NCBI GenBank assembly: GCA_029339195.1
Contig: JAPTJF010000139.1
Coordinates: forward strand, 62,001 to 126,000
Length of the DNA: 64,000 nt
Direction: 5' to 3'
Source of the DNA: Micractinium sp. NFX-FRZ
Taxonomy: Eukaryota; Chlorophyta; Trebouxiophyceae; Chlorellales; Chlorellaceae
Part shown: in pieces, positions 11,268 to 21,726 of the stretch
How the letters are laid out: every line of letters begins with the position of its first letter
How positions within the stretch are numbered: position 1 is the stretch's first letter
Notes under the pieces: generated by a model
What the model was told of the DNA's origin: nothing
Database searches by the model: none
Seen by the model: the letters and a program-made list of their open reading frames with translations, nothing else
Position numbers and translations under genes: made by a program

Positions 11268-13864
11268 TCACTCGCCCTTGCGCACCCCCTGCGCCGCCTG
11301 CACCAAGGCGGCCACATTGAGCGGGATGCCGGGGCCCATGGAGCTGCAGAGGGAGGCGGAGAGGAGGTAGCCAGAGACGGCGCCGCCCTTGACGCCCTTG
11401 GGGCGGGCCGCCAGGATGGCGGCGGCAAACGAGGCCACGTTGTCGTGCAGGGAAGCTGCCGGGAAGCTGCACCGCCCCAGGCCTGCGTGCACCACGCCGC
11501 CCTTGTCCGCCCTGCGCAGGGGTTGGGTGTGAGGTGTGGGAAAGAGGCTGCGTGACAGGCAGCCGGCGAAAGAGGGAGCACAGCCGGCTGGGGGGGCGTG
11601 ACCACGGCCCACGCAAGCGCGCCAGCTGTGCACGTAGAACAGAACATGCAGCAGCGGGACCCATTCCTGCATCAGTGCTTGCACCCATCCCAGCCGCCGT
11701 CGCCGCACCTGAACTCCACCCGCCCCTGCTTCATCTGCTTGATTGCCGCTGCCACGTTTTGGGTGACGGTGCCCATCTTGGGATTGGGCATCAGCCCGCG
11801 GGGGCCCAGAATGCGCGCAATCTGCAGAGGGAAGAAAACGAAACGAGTTTGTGTGAGAGGGGGAAAAGGGTTGGTGAGGGCTGTCAGCGCGGGTGCAGGT
11901 GCAAGCGGGAGTTGCATGCCCCCAGTCTTTACTTTGGGCACAAGCCCATGTGGGCGCCCCAGGGTGCAGGCGGGCAGCCAGCATGCCGGCGGGTGGTTGC
12001 GGGTCGCAGCTGCGCGGAGACTTGAGATTCACCACACAAGTCGCACCATCCCCGCTGAACCTGCCAAAACCCTTCTCCATCTCAAGAGACTCACAGCTGC
12101 CATACATGTAGTACTCACCTTGCTGAGCTTGGGCATCATGTCAGGCGTGGCCACGCACTTGTCAAACTGCAGGCCGCCGCCGCCGCTCTCCAGGATGCGG
12201 GCAACCAAGTCCTCGTCGCCCACCACCTCCGCGCCTGCATTGTGGGGGGCAAGGGGTGGGAGGGGAGATGGGGGGAGGGGAGCAGCAGAGGCAGGGCGGG
12301 GGATGATTGGGGGCAGCAGGGCGGGGTCGTAGCGAGTGGCAGTGCAGCGCCAAGCGCAGCACAGCATGCACGGCACAGCATGGTGCTGGAGGCCTCATTT
12401 CAGAAGCATGCATGCGCTGGCGCTCACAGGACAGCATGCACAGCATGGACAGCATGCATTCGAGCGCAGCTGAGACATACCCGTCTGCAGCTCTCCTACC
12501 CAGTCGACCCACCCATCCCTGCCCACCACACCTGCCCTTGCCGCGCCCTGCCACCCTGCAGGCATGCACACACCTGCGTCCCGTGCCTGCTGCGCCGCAT
12601 CGTCCTTTGCAAACACGCAGACACGCACGGAGCGGCCGGTGCCGTGGGGCAGCGTGGCTGCGCCGCGCACCATCTGCAGGCGTGGCAGGCCAACGCAGGT
12701 TTAGTCGCACCACAGCTTGGGCGTGCATGCTGTGCCCGTTGGTCCCCCTTCCCCTGAGCGGATTGATGCCCCGACGCGTGAGCAGCAAGCGGCCCAAAGC
12801 CAGCCAGGGGGCAGGCAGGCAGGCAGAGCAGCAGCACCACACACCAAGAAAGCAGGACACCAAGGCAGGCTCCCACCTGGTCCCCCCGCCGCGGGTCGAT
12901 GCCCAGCCGCATGTGCAGCTCCAGGCTCTCGTCAAAGTTGGCCTTGGCCAGCGACTGAACCGTGCGGATCGCCTCCTGCACCGCACGCACGCACGCCGCC
13001 ACGGGAGACACGCGTCAGTTGCAATGCAATTGAAACGGTGAGTTGCCAGGGGTCAGGCTGAAGTTTGCGAGCGCTAGCAAATGCGCCTGCATCACACGCC
13101 GTCACAGGAATCACGACACTCGAATTGCAGTTGACAGGGTGAGGTCTTCAGGGGGTCGGGCTGAAGTTAAGCAAGCGCCAGCCCACTGCAACATGCAAGC
13201 CACCTCTTGCGCCACATCCAGGCGCAGCAAGTTGCCGCCAGGAGAGGTGGCCACGCCAGGTCACCATGCCACGTTAGATCTGGCCGCTGAACACAGGTGT
13301 TGACATCAGCTAGCTGCCCGCCTTGCACCACCTACCCACCCCCCTGTGCATACCTGCAGCCCCACGGCAGGGCGCTTGGGCTTGGGTGCCGCCACAATCC
13401 AGCTGGGCATGGGCAGCCCATCAAGCGTCTTCACACCCGAGTGGGCTGCCCACGCGGGTGCTGCCGCCTCTGCTGCTGCCGCTGCCGCTGGGTCCACTGG
13501 CGCTTCCGCTGCTGCTGGCGCCGCCGCTGCATCCACTGCGAGGCTGGTGCTGCTGCTGCTGCTGCTGCTGCTGCTGGCAGCGGCGGCGTCAGCGCTAAAC
13601 CACTGTGCCTGCCATGCCCCTGCCTGCAATCAACAAGTGGGCGGCAAGCACAAGTATTGGGGATGCGCAGTTCCCTGCTTCTTATGCTCCTCACGGTGGT
13701 CAGCTGTCTTGCCTGCCCCTCTGCCGCTGGCGGCGGCGGCAGCGGCAGTGGCGGCGTCGGCAGCTCTGCCACGGCATCCCTGGAGAGCTGGGCAGCGCCC
13801 TCACCTGCGCCTTGCCGCGTAGGTGCGCCGCTGCAAGCGCCCTGCTCCTGCTCGCTGCCAACAT
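11268..13864 (-). CDS. Organellar 50S ribosomal protein L1, probably mitochondrial
   Basis: Exons from the right: 13805..13864, 13354..13623, 12877..12975, 12574..12673, 12119..12234, 11709..11821, 11268..11511. They give 333 residues and TGA. The L1 signature is clear: [19 protein letters not shown], then [20 protein letters not shown] and [20 protein letters not shown]1 binds 23S rRNA at the L1 stalk and helps release the E-site tRNA. The N-terminus [20 protein letters not shown], followed by QWFSADA, resembles a mitochondrial presequence. A Ser run (encoded by a CTG-type repeat on the plus strand near 13541-13570) and an Ala/Pro-rich linker precede the conserved region. Plastid targeting cannot be excluded. 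The start at 13864 was chosen because it opens the transit peptide and an upstream GTG is not credible. Confidence 0.88.
13541..13570. repeat. CTG trinucleotide run
   Basis: Tandem CTG triplets encode a poly-Ser stretch in the L1 precursor (minus strand). Likely length-polymorphic. Confidence 0.85.
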
Positions 13865-14382
13865 GCCCCAGCCAAACCCCACTGCAACGGGCAGCCTCTG
13901 GATGCACAGAGGCTCTAGACGTCTGTTAGAGTATGTGTGCCCGCAAATGCAGCCAGCGGGAGGGCCAGCAAGCGCGAGCTAGTGGCGGTGGCCAGGTGCA
14001 GTCGCTGGCGGCTCGCAGCTGTTGTTTTCTTTCAGAGCACACCCTGTTTGTTGTAGATTGCCTGCAAGAAGCCCGGGAGGGCTCGATCGGCTTTAAAGAA
14101 AGTGTCATGCGGCCGTAGTGCACTCTGGGCTCAGCCGGCTCAACCCGCATTCAGCATCCAATTCCGGAATTGTTTGGTTTCGCATCGGCGATCAGTCTGC
14201 AGCCCCACAGCTCTCGGGGGGCAACCTGAAGCAAGGCTGGACCGCCCTCCCTGTGTCTTGGAGCCCAGCGGGCCGCGGTTCCCGACTGCAGAGCAAGAGC
14301 GGTTCAGCGTCGCAGTGCAGTGCATGCGGGCTCCTGCTGGACGTCTAGGTAGGGAGCAGGGCTCTTGCAACCAACCCGCTCC
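13865..14382. promoter_or_regulatory. Divergent promoter, L1 / Gln-rich gene
   Basis: 518 bp between divergent start codons. No gene, RNA or strong known motif was recognised. Confidence 0.45.
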
Positions 14383-16444
14383 ATGAGTGTGCAGCAGGCA
14401 GAGCCAGCCCGCAAGGGAGCAAAGGGACGCGAGGAACCGGCAAACGGCGCGCTGCAGCAGCCCCCAAGTGGAGGGGCACCTACGACTGCCGCTCCCGCCA
14501 GCGCGCCGCAGCAGTGCCACGCCCACAACACGCGGGCTGCCAAGAGAGTGGCAGGTGAAGTTGCAGCGGTGAATGCAGAGCCAGCCTCGGCTGCGGCACA
14601 GCTTGCGCCGTCTGGGCAGCTGGAGGCGGTGCAGCAGCAGGCGGAGGGGTCGGCAGCAGCCAGCAGCGCTGCCACGGCGCTGGCTGCCACGGCGCTTGCT
14701 GCCGCGGCGCTTGCATTGCGCCCCGCCCCCACATCCCCCAGGCGGGCCACCTGTGTCCAGCAGCCGCAGCAGGAGCACGCGCCCCCGCCTGCACAGCACC
14801 CAACAGGAGCTGCGGCGTCAGGAGAGCCCAGCAGCAGCACCGCCATGCAGGCGCAGCACCCACCATCGCCTCGGGGGCGCAAGCAGCAGGCCCCTGCCAC
14901 AGCACAGCCTGCCCCGCAAGGGCAGCAGCCAGAGCAGGCCGCGCCTGCGACCGCACCAGCGCAGTCAGCTGGACAGCAGGCGGGGGCCGCGCTTCCTGGG
15001 CAGCAGCAGGAGGGGCAGCAGCAGCAGCAGCAGCAGGGGGAGCAGGGGCCGCCGGCAAGCGGCGCCGGCAGCCACCGTCGGCAGCGCCCCCGCAAGCCCG
15101 CCCTCAAAGGCCTAGCAGCGGCAGGCAGCAGAGGTGGCCGGCAACATGCCGCACCCCAGCAGCAGCAGCCGCAGCAGCTGGGCCGGCAGCAGCATACGCA
15201 GCAGGAGCAGCAGCAGACACAGCAGACGGCACAGCAGCAGCCTCTGGCACAGCAGGAGCCGCCCGCGTCGCCCCACGGCTACAACACGCGGCTAGCGGAG
15301 CTCGAAGCCGCCCGCCGCGTCTCCTTTGCGCCCGGCCCCTGGGCCGGCAAGTTCCAAACAGACGACGGGCACCCGGATCACGAGGGGCAGCTGGCGCGGC
15401 AGCGGCGCAGCGCAGGCGCCTCTTGGGGGCGTGACCTCACGCCTAGCGCTGTGAGGGCGGTGGAGGCGGAGCTGGGGGAGGAGTGCCGCCCCTCCATTGA
15501 CAGGCTGAAGCGCAGGTGAGCGCGTGCTCGTGGGTGCATGTGTGTGTTTGATGGTGGGGGAGAGGGAGGGGATGGTGGTGCCAGTGCAGGTGAAGGATGT
15601 CGAGCGGCAGGAGAGAGGGCGCAGCCAGCGGAGTTGGCAGGGGAGGAGTGCGGACGTGCAATTGCCAGGTGGGAGCGCAGGTGGAGGGGCATTGGTTAGG
15701 CGATGGCAGGGGACGGGTGTTCCCCTTGTCCTGTTGGTTCTGGAGGCGGTGACCCAGGGTCGACACGCCGGTATGTAGTGTAGCTAGGCTGCCACTTGCT
15801 GGCTTACCTGACCCCTGTCTGAGCAGACTCCCACCGCGCCCTCCTTGCATCCCCGGCCTTTCACCCCCTCACCTGCGCCACACTGCCCGCCTGCCTGCCT
15901 CCCCCCCCTGGGCAGGGTGGGCCTGCTGCCGCTGCGCAAGCGGCCGCGCGAGCACTACCTGCTCATCAATGCCAGCAGCCTGCAAGATGCCGCCGCGCTG
16001 GCAGCAACCGCCAGCGGCAACGCTGCCTCCCCGCCGGACGCGGCAGCGGGCACCAGTGCAGCAGCTGCGCCAGCGGGGGCGGATCAGCACCTGAACAAGA
16101 AAGCGCGCAGCGGACAGCAGCAGCAGCAGCAGCCGGATGCAGCGAGCCCAGCTGCCGCCGTGAACGGCAAAGCGGGCAAGGCTGCAGCTGCCGCAGCAGC
16201 TGGTGGCGACTTGATTGCGAAGCTGGCTGCACAGGCGGGGCTGCCCCCTGTGGCGGTTGCCTTCACACGAAAGCGGGATCGTGTGGCCGCCCATGCAGAG
16301 GCGGCAGCACCGGATTCCGCCACCGCCAACGGTTCTGCCGCCGCTGCCAAGCGCGCCAGCCAGCGGCTGGGCGGCCTGTCTGGCCCGGTGGGCAGCTCGC
16401 TGCTTGGCAGCTTCAGCAGGCGCGGCAGCGGCGGCAGCGGGTGA
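14383..16444 (+). CDS. Gln/Ala-rich orphan protein, 553 aa
   Basis: Two exons, 14383..15515 and 15916..16444, join as AG plus G (phase 2) to 553 residues and TGA. Most of the protein is low-complexity Gln, Ala and Pro, with CAG-type runs near 15007-15040 and 16113-16135. Three islands look conserved in style: HNTRAAKRVAGEV near residue 50, GYNTRLAELEAARRVSFAPG near residue 305, and a basic block RVGLLPLRKRPREHYLLINA at the exon junction. KRPR and KRKRD-like basic patches suggest a nuclear protein. The repeated NTR motif may be a short linear interaction motif. I do not recognise the family. The start is the ATG at 14383. Confidence 0.7.
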
Positions 16445-17316
16445 TGCAAACAGGCACTGCCTACTGGGCCGGCAGGCTGACACACGCTGCAAAACAGCAG
16501 CGCACTGCTGTTCCCTGCCGTCTGCTGCCCCTCCTGTACTGCTGTACTTGTGCCATCCTTGTCTCAACAGCCCTTTTCCCTCCGGCTCAAGTACCCCTTC
16601 TTCATCCTGCCTCTCTACGGCCCCTGCCTGTACATGTCTGCTTCAACATCTTAGCTAGCTCTCCCCTGCCAGTCCTGCCCTGCCCTGCCTATGCCGTGCC
16701 GTGCCTTGCCTCATGCAAACTGAGATCCCTGCTTGCTTGCCAGCAAACCAATGCCCCTTGCCTTGATCACCAATGCCACTGCTGGAAATATACGGCTATG
16801 AATCGCTTGTCATTACAAAGCATGGGGCGGGTTGTGCACACGTTGCAGAAGTAGGCGGGTGTGTGGCGAGGTGTGATGTGGGCTTACAAGGATGGGACAG
16901 GCTGCAAAGCATTTCTTTCAGTGCCAAAACGTTGTCTTTACGGATCTTTCAAGAAGCTGCCTGTGCCGAGGGGCCGGCAGGCAGGGTGGGATGGTACAAG
17001 TGCCCCACAGGGGGCTTTGTGTTGTTGACTGGGGACTGGAACTTGAATGCGGAGCTGCACTTCGCAAATGAGCTCTGCAAATTGGCGTGCCGTGTGACAC
17101 GCATCGACACATAGGGCGGAAAGAGGCCTCTGGTCTCTAGGCTGCTCTAGTGCTGCAAGCACGCAGGTAGGCAGGTGGCAGAGGCCTCGGCTGGCCGCCA
17201 ACCAAGCTTGCTCTGCTTGCATGCCGCAGCGCGCGGGCTGCCCTTCACCAGCGGAGCGCTTGGCAGCCCTGCTGGCTGCCGGCCGGGCTGGCGGCAGTGT
17301 GTGCCCGGATGCACGA
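16445..17316. other. Convergent intergenic
   Basis: 872 bp between the stops of the Gln-rich gene and the 96-residue gene. Plus-strand open frames near 16773-17114 have no start context or splice support. Minus-strand TGTAA occurs at 16813-16817 and 16884-16888. No gene seen. Confidence 0.5.
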
Positions 17317-18552
17317 TCACGCGTTGTTGGCCTCCGCCACTCCCTCCTCCAGCTCCTCACGCCACACTGCCTGCGCAGCAAAGGGTACCAGGGCAAGCAC
17401 AGTGGTGTGGTTTGGAGGCAGCGCAATGCACGGCAAGAGGGGTGGACATGCAAGCCAGCAATCCGGAAATGAGGGCAAGGCATGCATGACGCTCGTGGGA
17501 GCGTGGGCAGTGTACTGGAGGCGTGCGGAGATGATCCAACAGAGGGACAGCACGCAAAGGGACATCTGAGGGGGTCAATTGGAGAGGATGGGTGTATCCT
17601 ATTATGCCCGCCCATCACGATGCCTTTGCAAAACATCCAACACAGGCGGGCCGGCCGGCCGGCAGATCAACGGGGCGTATATGCGGGACCGGCCGGCAAG
17701 CGCCCGCGACCTACGCCACTGAAAGGGCCGGCAAGTTCCCTTGCCTGCCCCACCCTGCAATGTCAGCCCCTTGCTGCCTGCCCCACCCGGCAGCTTACCT
17801 CCTCCTCTGCCAGCCTCAGTCCATGGGCAGCCAGGCGGTCCTGCACACGTGCAAAGACACCGTCAATGTGGGGCCCTGCATTACATCAGGGGCAATGCTA
17901 TGCACTGTGCATACAGTCCTGATGCTGGCATCAGGGCTGTGCATGCACCTGCGGCCGACTTCGACCGCATCGCACAGCCAGATCGCACGGGGAGGTGGGA
18001 TACTGACCCGCCACCCCCGCGTCGACGCCAGCCCACCCTCTGCCCTGCCCCTGCTCTCAATATCAGCCAACGCCCTCTGCAACGAGAAACAGTAGCACCT
18101 TGATTTCCAGGGCGGCTTCCAGCTTGGCGTGCGACGGAGAGTGGGCGTCATGGAACTCCCCGGCCACGTCTGTGAGCTCAGCCACTGTGCCTCTGATGGG
18201 CGCCTCCTTCACGTGGTACTCAAAGGTGTCATGCGCGCCAGTGTGTGCGGCAATCGCGTCCTGCAAGGGGCACAGGGGAGCAAAGGGGGCACGCGCTGGA
18301 GTGCGGTGCAAGGCGGAGGGCAGGCGGGCCGGAGGGACGGCGGGGAGGGTGGGAAGGCGGCAGGGCCCGAGGGCCGGCACCCCGTTGTGTAACATCCCCC
18401 AAATGTATATATAAGCAGGCCCCGGGGCCCAGGCTGCGTAGAGCGTGTGCCGGAAGAGGTGTCGGAGAGAGGACTGGTGCGGGGCTCGGGGCCAATCAGG
18501 CGCAAAACGCACTTCGCACCTTTGTGTCCAGCGCCGTGCGAATCTTCTCCAT
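17317..18552 (-). CDS. Small orphan protein, 96 aa
   Basis: Four exons from the right: 18520..18552, 18099..18260, 17799..17840, 17317..17370. All are phase 0, giving 96 residues and TGA. The product opens MEKIRTALDTKDAIAAHTGA and ends EEELEEGVAEANNA-like acidic helix sequence. The middle contains FEYHVKEAPIRGTVAELTD and GEFHDAHSPSHAKLEAALEI. It is acidic and His-rich for its size, with no signal peptide, membrane segment or Cys. The C-terminal third should be helical. I do not recognise a family. The support is four clean GT-AG junctions with matching phase and a start codon just downstream of an A-rich leader. It is head-to-head with the DeSI peptidase. Confidence 0.68.
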
Positions 18553-19073
18553 TGTATTTATTGAACACGCGCTACTAGGACCAGTGGTGTGACGGGACCC
18601 TGCCAAACAGGCTTGTCCCTCGTCGGGTGTGCCTTTGTCGATGTGGGGACGTTTGTGAATGATTTGGCGTATTTCAAGATTGCGAGCGATACCGGCAAGC
18701 TCGGGATTCCCGGCCATTCTTGCCTTGCGCCCTGCCAGCTCAGCCGAGATGCACAAGGGCTGCAGGGCACGCGGCCGGCATCCATCGATCCCTTTCATAT
18801 CGAGGCAAGCTGCCACACGTGTTGGCCCAGAGCAGCAACACCACGGTGAACGCGCTAGCACCTTGATCAGACTTGTCGCTGACTCTTTGCTTTTGTCGTG
18901 TTTCTGCTTCAGCGAGTGCAGCAATCACCACACATCCCGCAGCTCCAAGCCGCAGCAGTGGGCACAGCCCGCGTGAACTCTCCACCAAGCGGCAGCAGCG
19001 GCGGCAGTGGCGGCACCCTTAGCTAACCCTGCTGCTACCCACCACAGCGGTGTCAGTTTCCTCTCTGCTCAGG
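18553..19073. promoter_or_regulatory. Divergent promoter, 96-aa gene / DeSI
   Basis: 521 bp between divergent start codons. An AATAAATA stretch lies immediately before the minus-strand ATG (about 18553-18562). No gene seen. Confidence 0.45.
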
Positions 19074-21424
19074 ATGAGTGCCGCCACTGCTGAGGGCGAG
19101 CTGGTGCAGCTGTACATCTACGACCTCAGTGGCGGCCTGGCCCGGCTGTACTCGCAGATGCTGCTGGGCAAGCAGGTGAGGGCGGCGGGGCGGTGCAGCG
19201 GGGGCGGTGGGCGGATGCTTGTGGAAGCGGCCGCAAGTGGGGCCAGCCAGGGCAGGCATGCACTGCCTTCCCCGGCTCCTAACCACCACATATCACGCAC
19301 CTGCCTTTCCCTCTCTCTGTGAGAGCAAGCAGATTGAGGCCATCTATCACACCAGCATCGTGGTGGGAGGGCTGGAGCACTTTTTCGGTGAGCAGGCAGC
19401 CAGGGGGCAGCTGGGGGTGCGGCTGGGTGCTGATCACCTTCTGGCTGACTCGCCTGCTGCCTGAAGCTACCAGAACAGAGAGGTTAGATACCTGGCGACA
19501 GCTGAGGCAGCTGGCGTGCCGAACAGCTGCCTGGGGCATGGAGCACAGCCGCTGACCCCACGCTGCCTTCCACCCCTCTTGCCCCCCCTGCAGGCGGCGG
19601 CATTAACGTGGCTCGAGCGGGCAGCACGCCTTTTGGGCGTCCCATGCAAGTGATGGAGCTGGGGTGAGGTGGTGGGGTGGGGGCGGGGCACAGGGGTCGG
19701 GGTGGGGCACAAGGCAAGGCCAGGAACAAGGCAGGGGAGGGCACAGTGCGGGGCAAAGCGTTGGGCGGGGCAGGGCACAGGGCAGGGTAGGGCACAGGGT
19801 AGGGCAGGGTAGGGCACAGAGTAGGGCTGGGTAAGGCAGAGGGCTGGGTAAGGCACAGGGCAGGGTTGAGCACAGGGCAGGGCTGGCGGCAGCCCCCAGT
19901 ATGCTGGCACGCCTCTTCTGCCCGGACATTGTTTGTGCCGCACCCACTCAGACGCCTGGCTGATTCGGAAAGCATCAGGCTCCGTTTTGCACCTCGCTCT
20001 TGCATGCGCACTCGGCAGCCGGGGTCTGTTTGGGCGGAGCCTCTTCTGGTTCACCCTTGTGCCGGATGAGAGCAGGGCAGAGCTGCCGGCGGACCTGAAA
20101 TCACCACAACCTTGTGGCATCACAACACGCATGTCACTCTCGCGCACAATCATGATGCAGGTACACCCAGCTTCCGGAGGAGATCAGGGCAGAGCTGCTG
20201 GCGGACATGAGCGAGCGCTACACCCCACAGGCAAGCCACCAGCAAGCTTGCCATGTTTCACAGCTCTTGCACACTCCTTCTTGTCAATCGTTGCCTCTCA
20301 CCCACACATGTCTGACCCTCCTGCCTGTTTGTGCTGCAAAGCCCACGCACCCCGGTTGGCTCCCCGTGGACTTGACCTTACAATGGGTTGATTGGTTGGT
20401 CATTTGTTTGGTTGCCTGCAGGCCTACTCCCTCTTCCACAACAACTGCAACTCGTTTTCTTCGGAGCTGGCGCAGCTGCTCTGCGGCTCCGACATCCCGC
20501 CACACATCACCGGTGCGTGCGTGCCAAGGGTGTGCCGACTGAGATTTAGCCGGGGCACCAGCAGGGGTGAGCCGCACAGCACAGGGGCGAGCCTTCCCTG
20601 CCTTCCAACGTCTTTGCATCACGCTGGGCTGCGCAGTCGTTGGCAGGAGCATGTGTCCTTCAAGCCGGCTCACCCACCTTTTCCGCTGCTCCTTTCCCGC
20701 TGCCGCAGGCCTGCCGGCCGAGGTGCTGGCCACGCCCTTTGGCCAGATGATTGCCCCCATGCTCAGCGGCCTGGAGGGGCAGCTGCGCGGCATGCAGGGC
20801 CAGGCCATTCGCCCGAACGGCGTAGGGGCACTTGCTGCTGCTGCTGCTGCTGGTGGTGGTACCGAGCCGGCACGGCCGGCAGCCACAGAGCCTGCGGCGG
20901 CAGCAGCCGCAGCAGCTGCCGTCAAGCCTGCAGCAGCAGTGACCGAGCCCGCACCAGCAGCTGCTGAGCCCGCAGGTGCGGCAGCAGCAGCCCCAGAGCC
21001 TGCAGCAGTTGCAGCGGCAGCGGCAGCGCCTGAGGAGGCTGCGGCGCCGGCGCTGCACTCTGCCGAGGTCGAGATAGAGGCGGCTGTGGCGGCTGGGATG
21101 ATGCGGGAGGCGGAGGAGATCCTGCACCACCCGCCGATGGGGCAGGCGCAGCAGCCGGGGGCAGAAAACGAGGAGCCACAGGCAGCAGCGGCGGCAGCGG
21201 CAGCGGGTGCTGGCAAGCCTGGCGAGCCTGCCAGTGCCTCTACTGCTGCTGACAAGGGGCCAGGTCAGCCCGCCAGGCTGGCAGCTGAGCTGGAGGTGGC
21301 AGAGGAGTTTGAGCGCTTGATGGCCGGGGGGAGGATGCAGGAGCACGATGCGCAGGCGCGGGCGATGGCGGCGGTGGCGGCGCGCCGCCGGCAGCTCGAG
21401 GCGGAGCGGCAGGCGGCCGCGTGA
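19074..21424 (+). CDS. PPPDE (DeSI-like) cysteine peptidase with long C-terminal tail, 367 aa
   Basis: Exons 19074..19175, 19333..19387, 19594..19663, 20161..20230, 20422..20512, 20709..21424. The PPPDE fold spans about residues 10-130. Catalytic His40 lies in IYHTSIVVGGLEHFFGGG and catalytic Cys108 in SLFHNNCNSFSSELAQ, with GSTPFGRPMQVMELGYT between. DeSI proteins are desumoylating or deubiquitinating peptidases, and some have S-depalmitoylase activity. The tail from about residue 145 is Ala/Pro/Glu-rich low complexity, then a charged helix ending FERLMAGGRMQEHDAQARAM. Plant and animal DeSIs usually lack so long a tail. Intron 4 begins GCAAGC. Intron 3 carries both a GGGCA-type minisatellite and an echo of exon 4. 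Confidence 0.9.
19676..19880. repeat. GGGCA/CAGGG minisatellite
   Basis: About 200 bp of imperfect GGGCACAGGG(TA)GGGCAGG units in DeSI intron 3. It is purine-rich on the plus strand and G-quadruplex-prone. Confidence 0.8.
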
Positions 21425-21726
21425 TGGAGAACGGGGTCTCAGAACTGAGTAGCGTGGGGCAGCTAGGCGCTCGTGCATGCTTTCTTCTGCACAGCAATCT
21501 GTTAGTGTGGAGTGATGACCTAAGCACATGTACCATAACTATGGTAGATAGGGCATGCGTCGCACTGGCCAGGTGTCCCACCGCAATTGGGCGCGCCACC
21601 TGGCAGGAGCACCGCGCCCCCGCACTGACGACTGAACACTGGACCCGGCGCATGCTGTGTTCTCACACTCCTGCAAGCGTATATCTGCCTGCTGTTCAGC
21701 GAACGACAAGCCTCGATAACCCCAGC
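21425..21726. other. Tandem intergenic
   Basis: 302 bp holding the DeSI 3' UTR and the FAS1 promoter. No motif recognised. Confidence 0.45.

Noticed and set aside
16773..17114. Plus-strand 113-codon frame
   Set aside because: No splice or motif support and it lies in the 3' region between convergent genes.
17649..17665. GGCCGGCCGGCC palindrome
   Set aside because: Simple low-complexity run; no evidence of a site.
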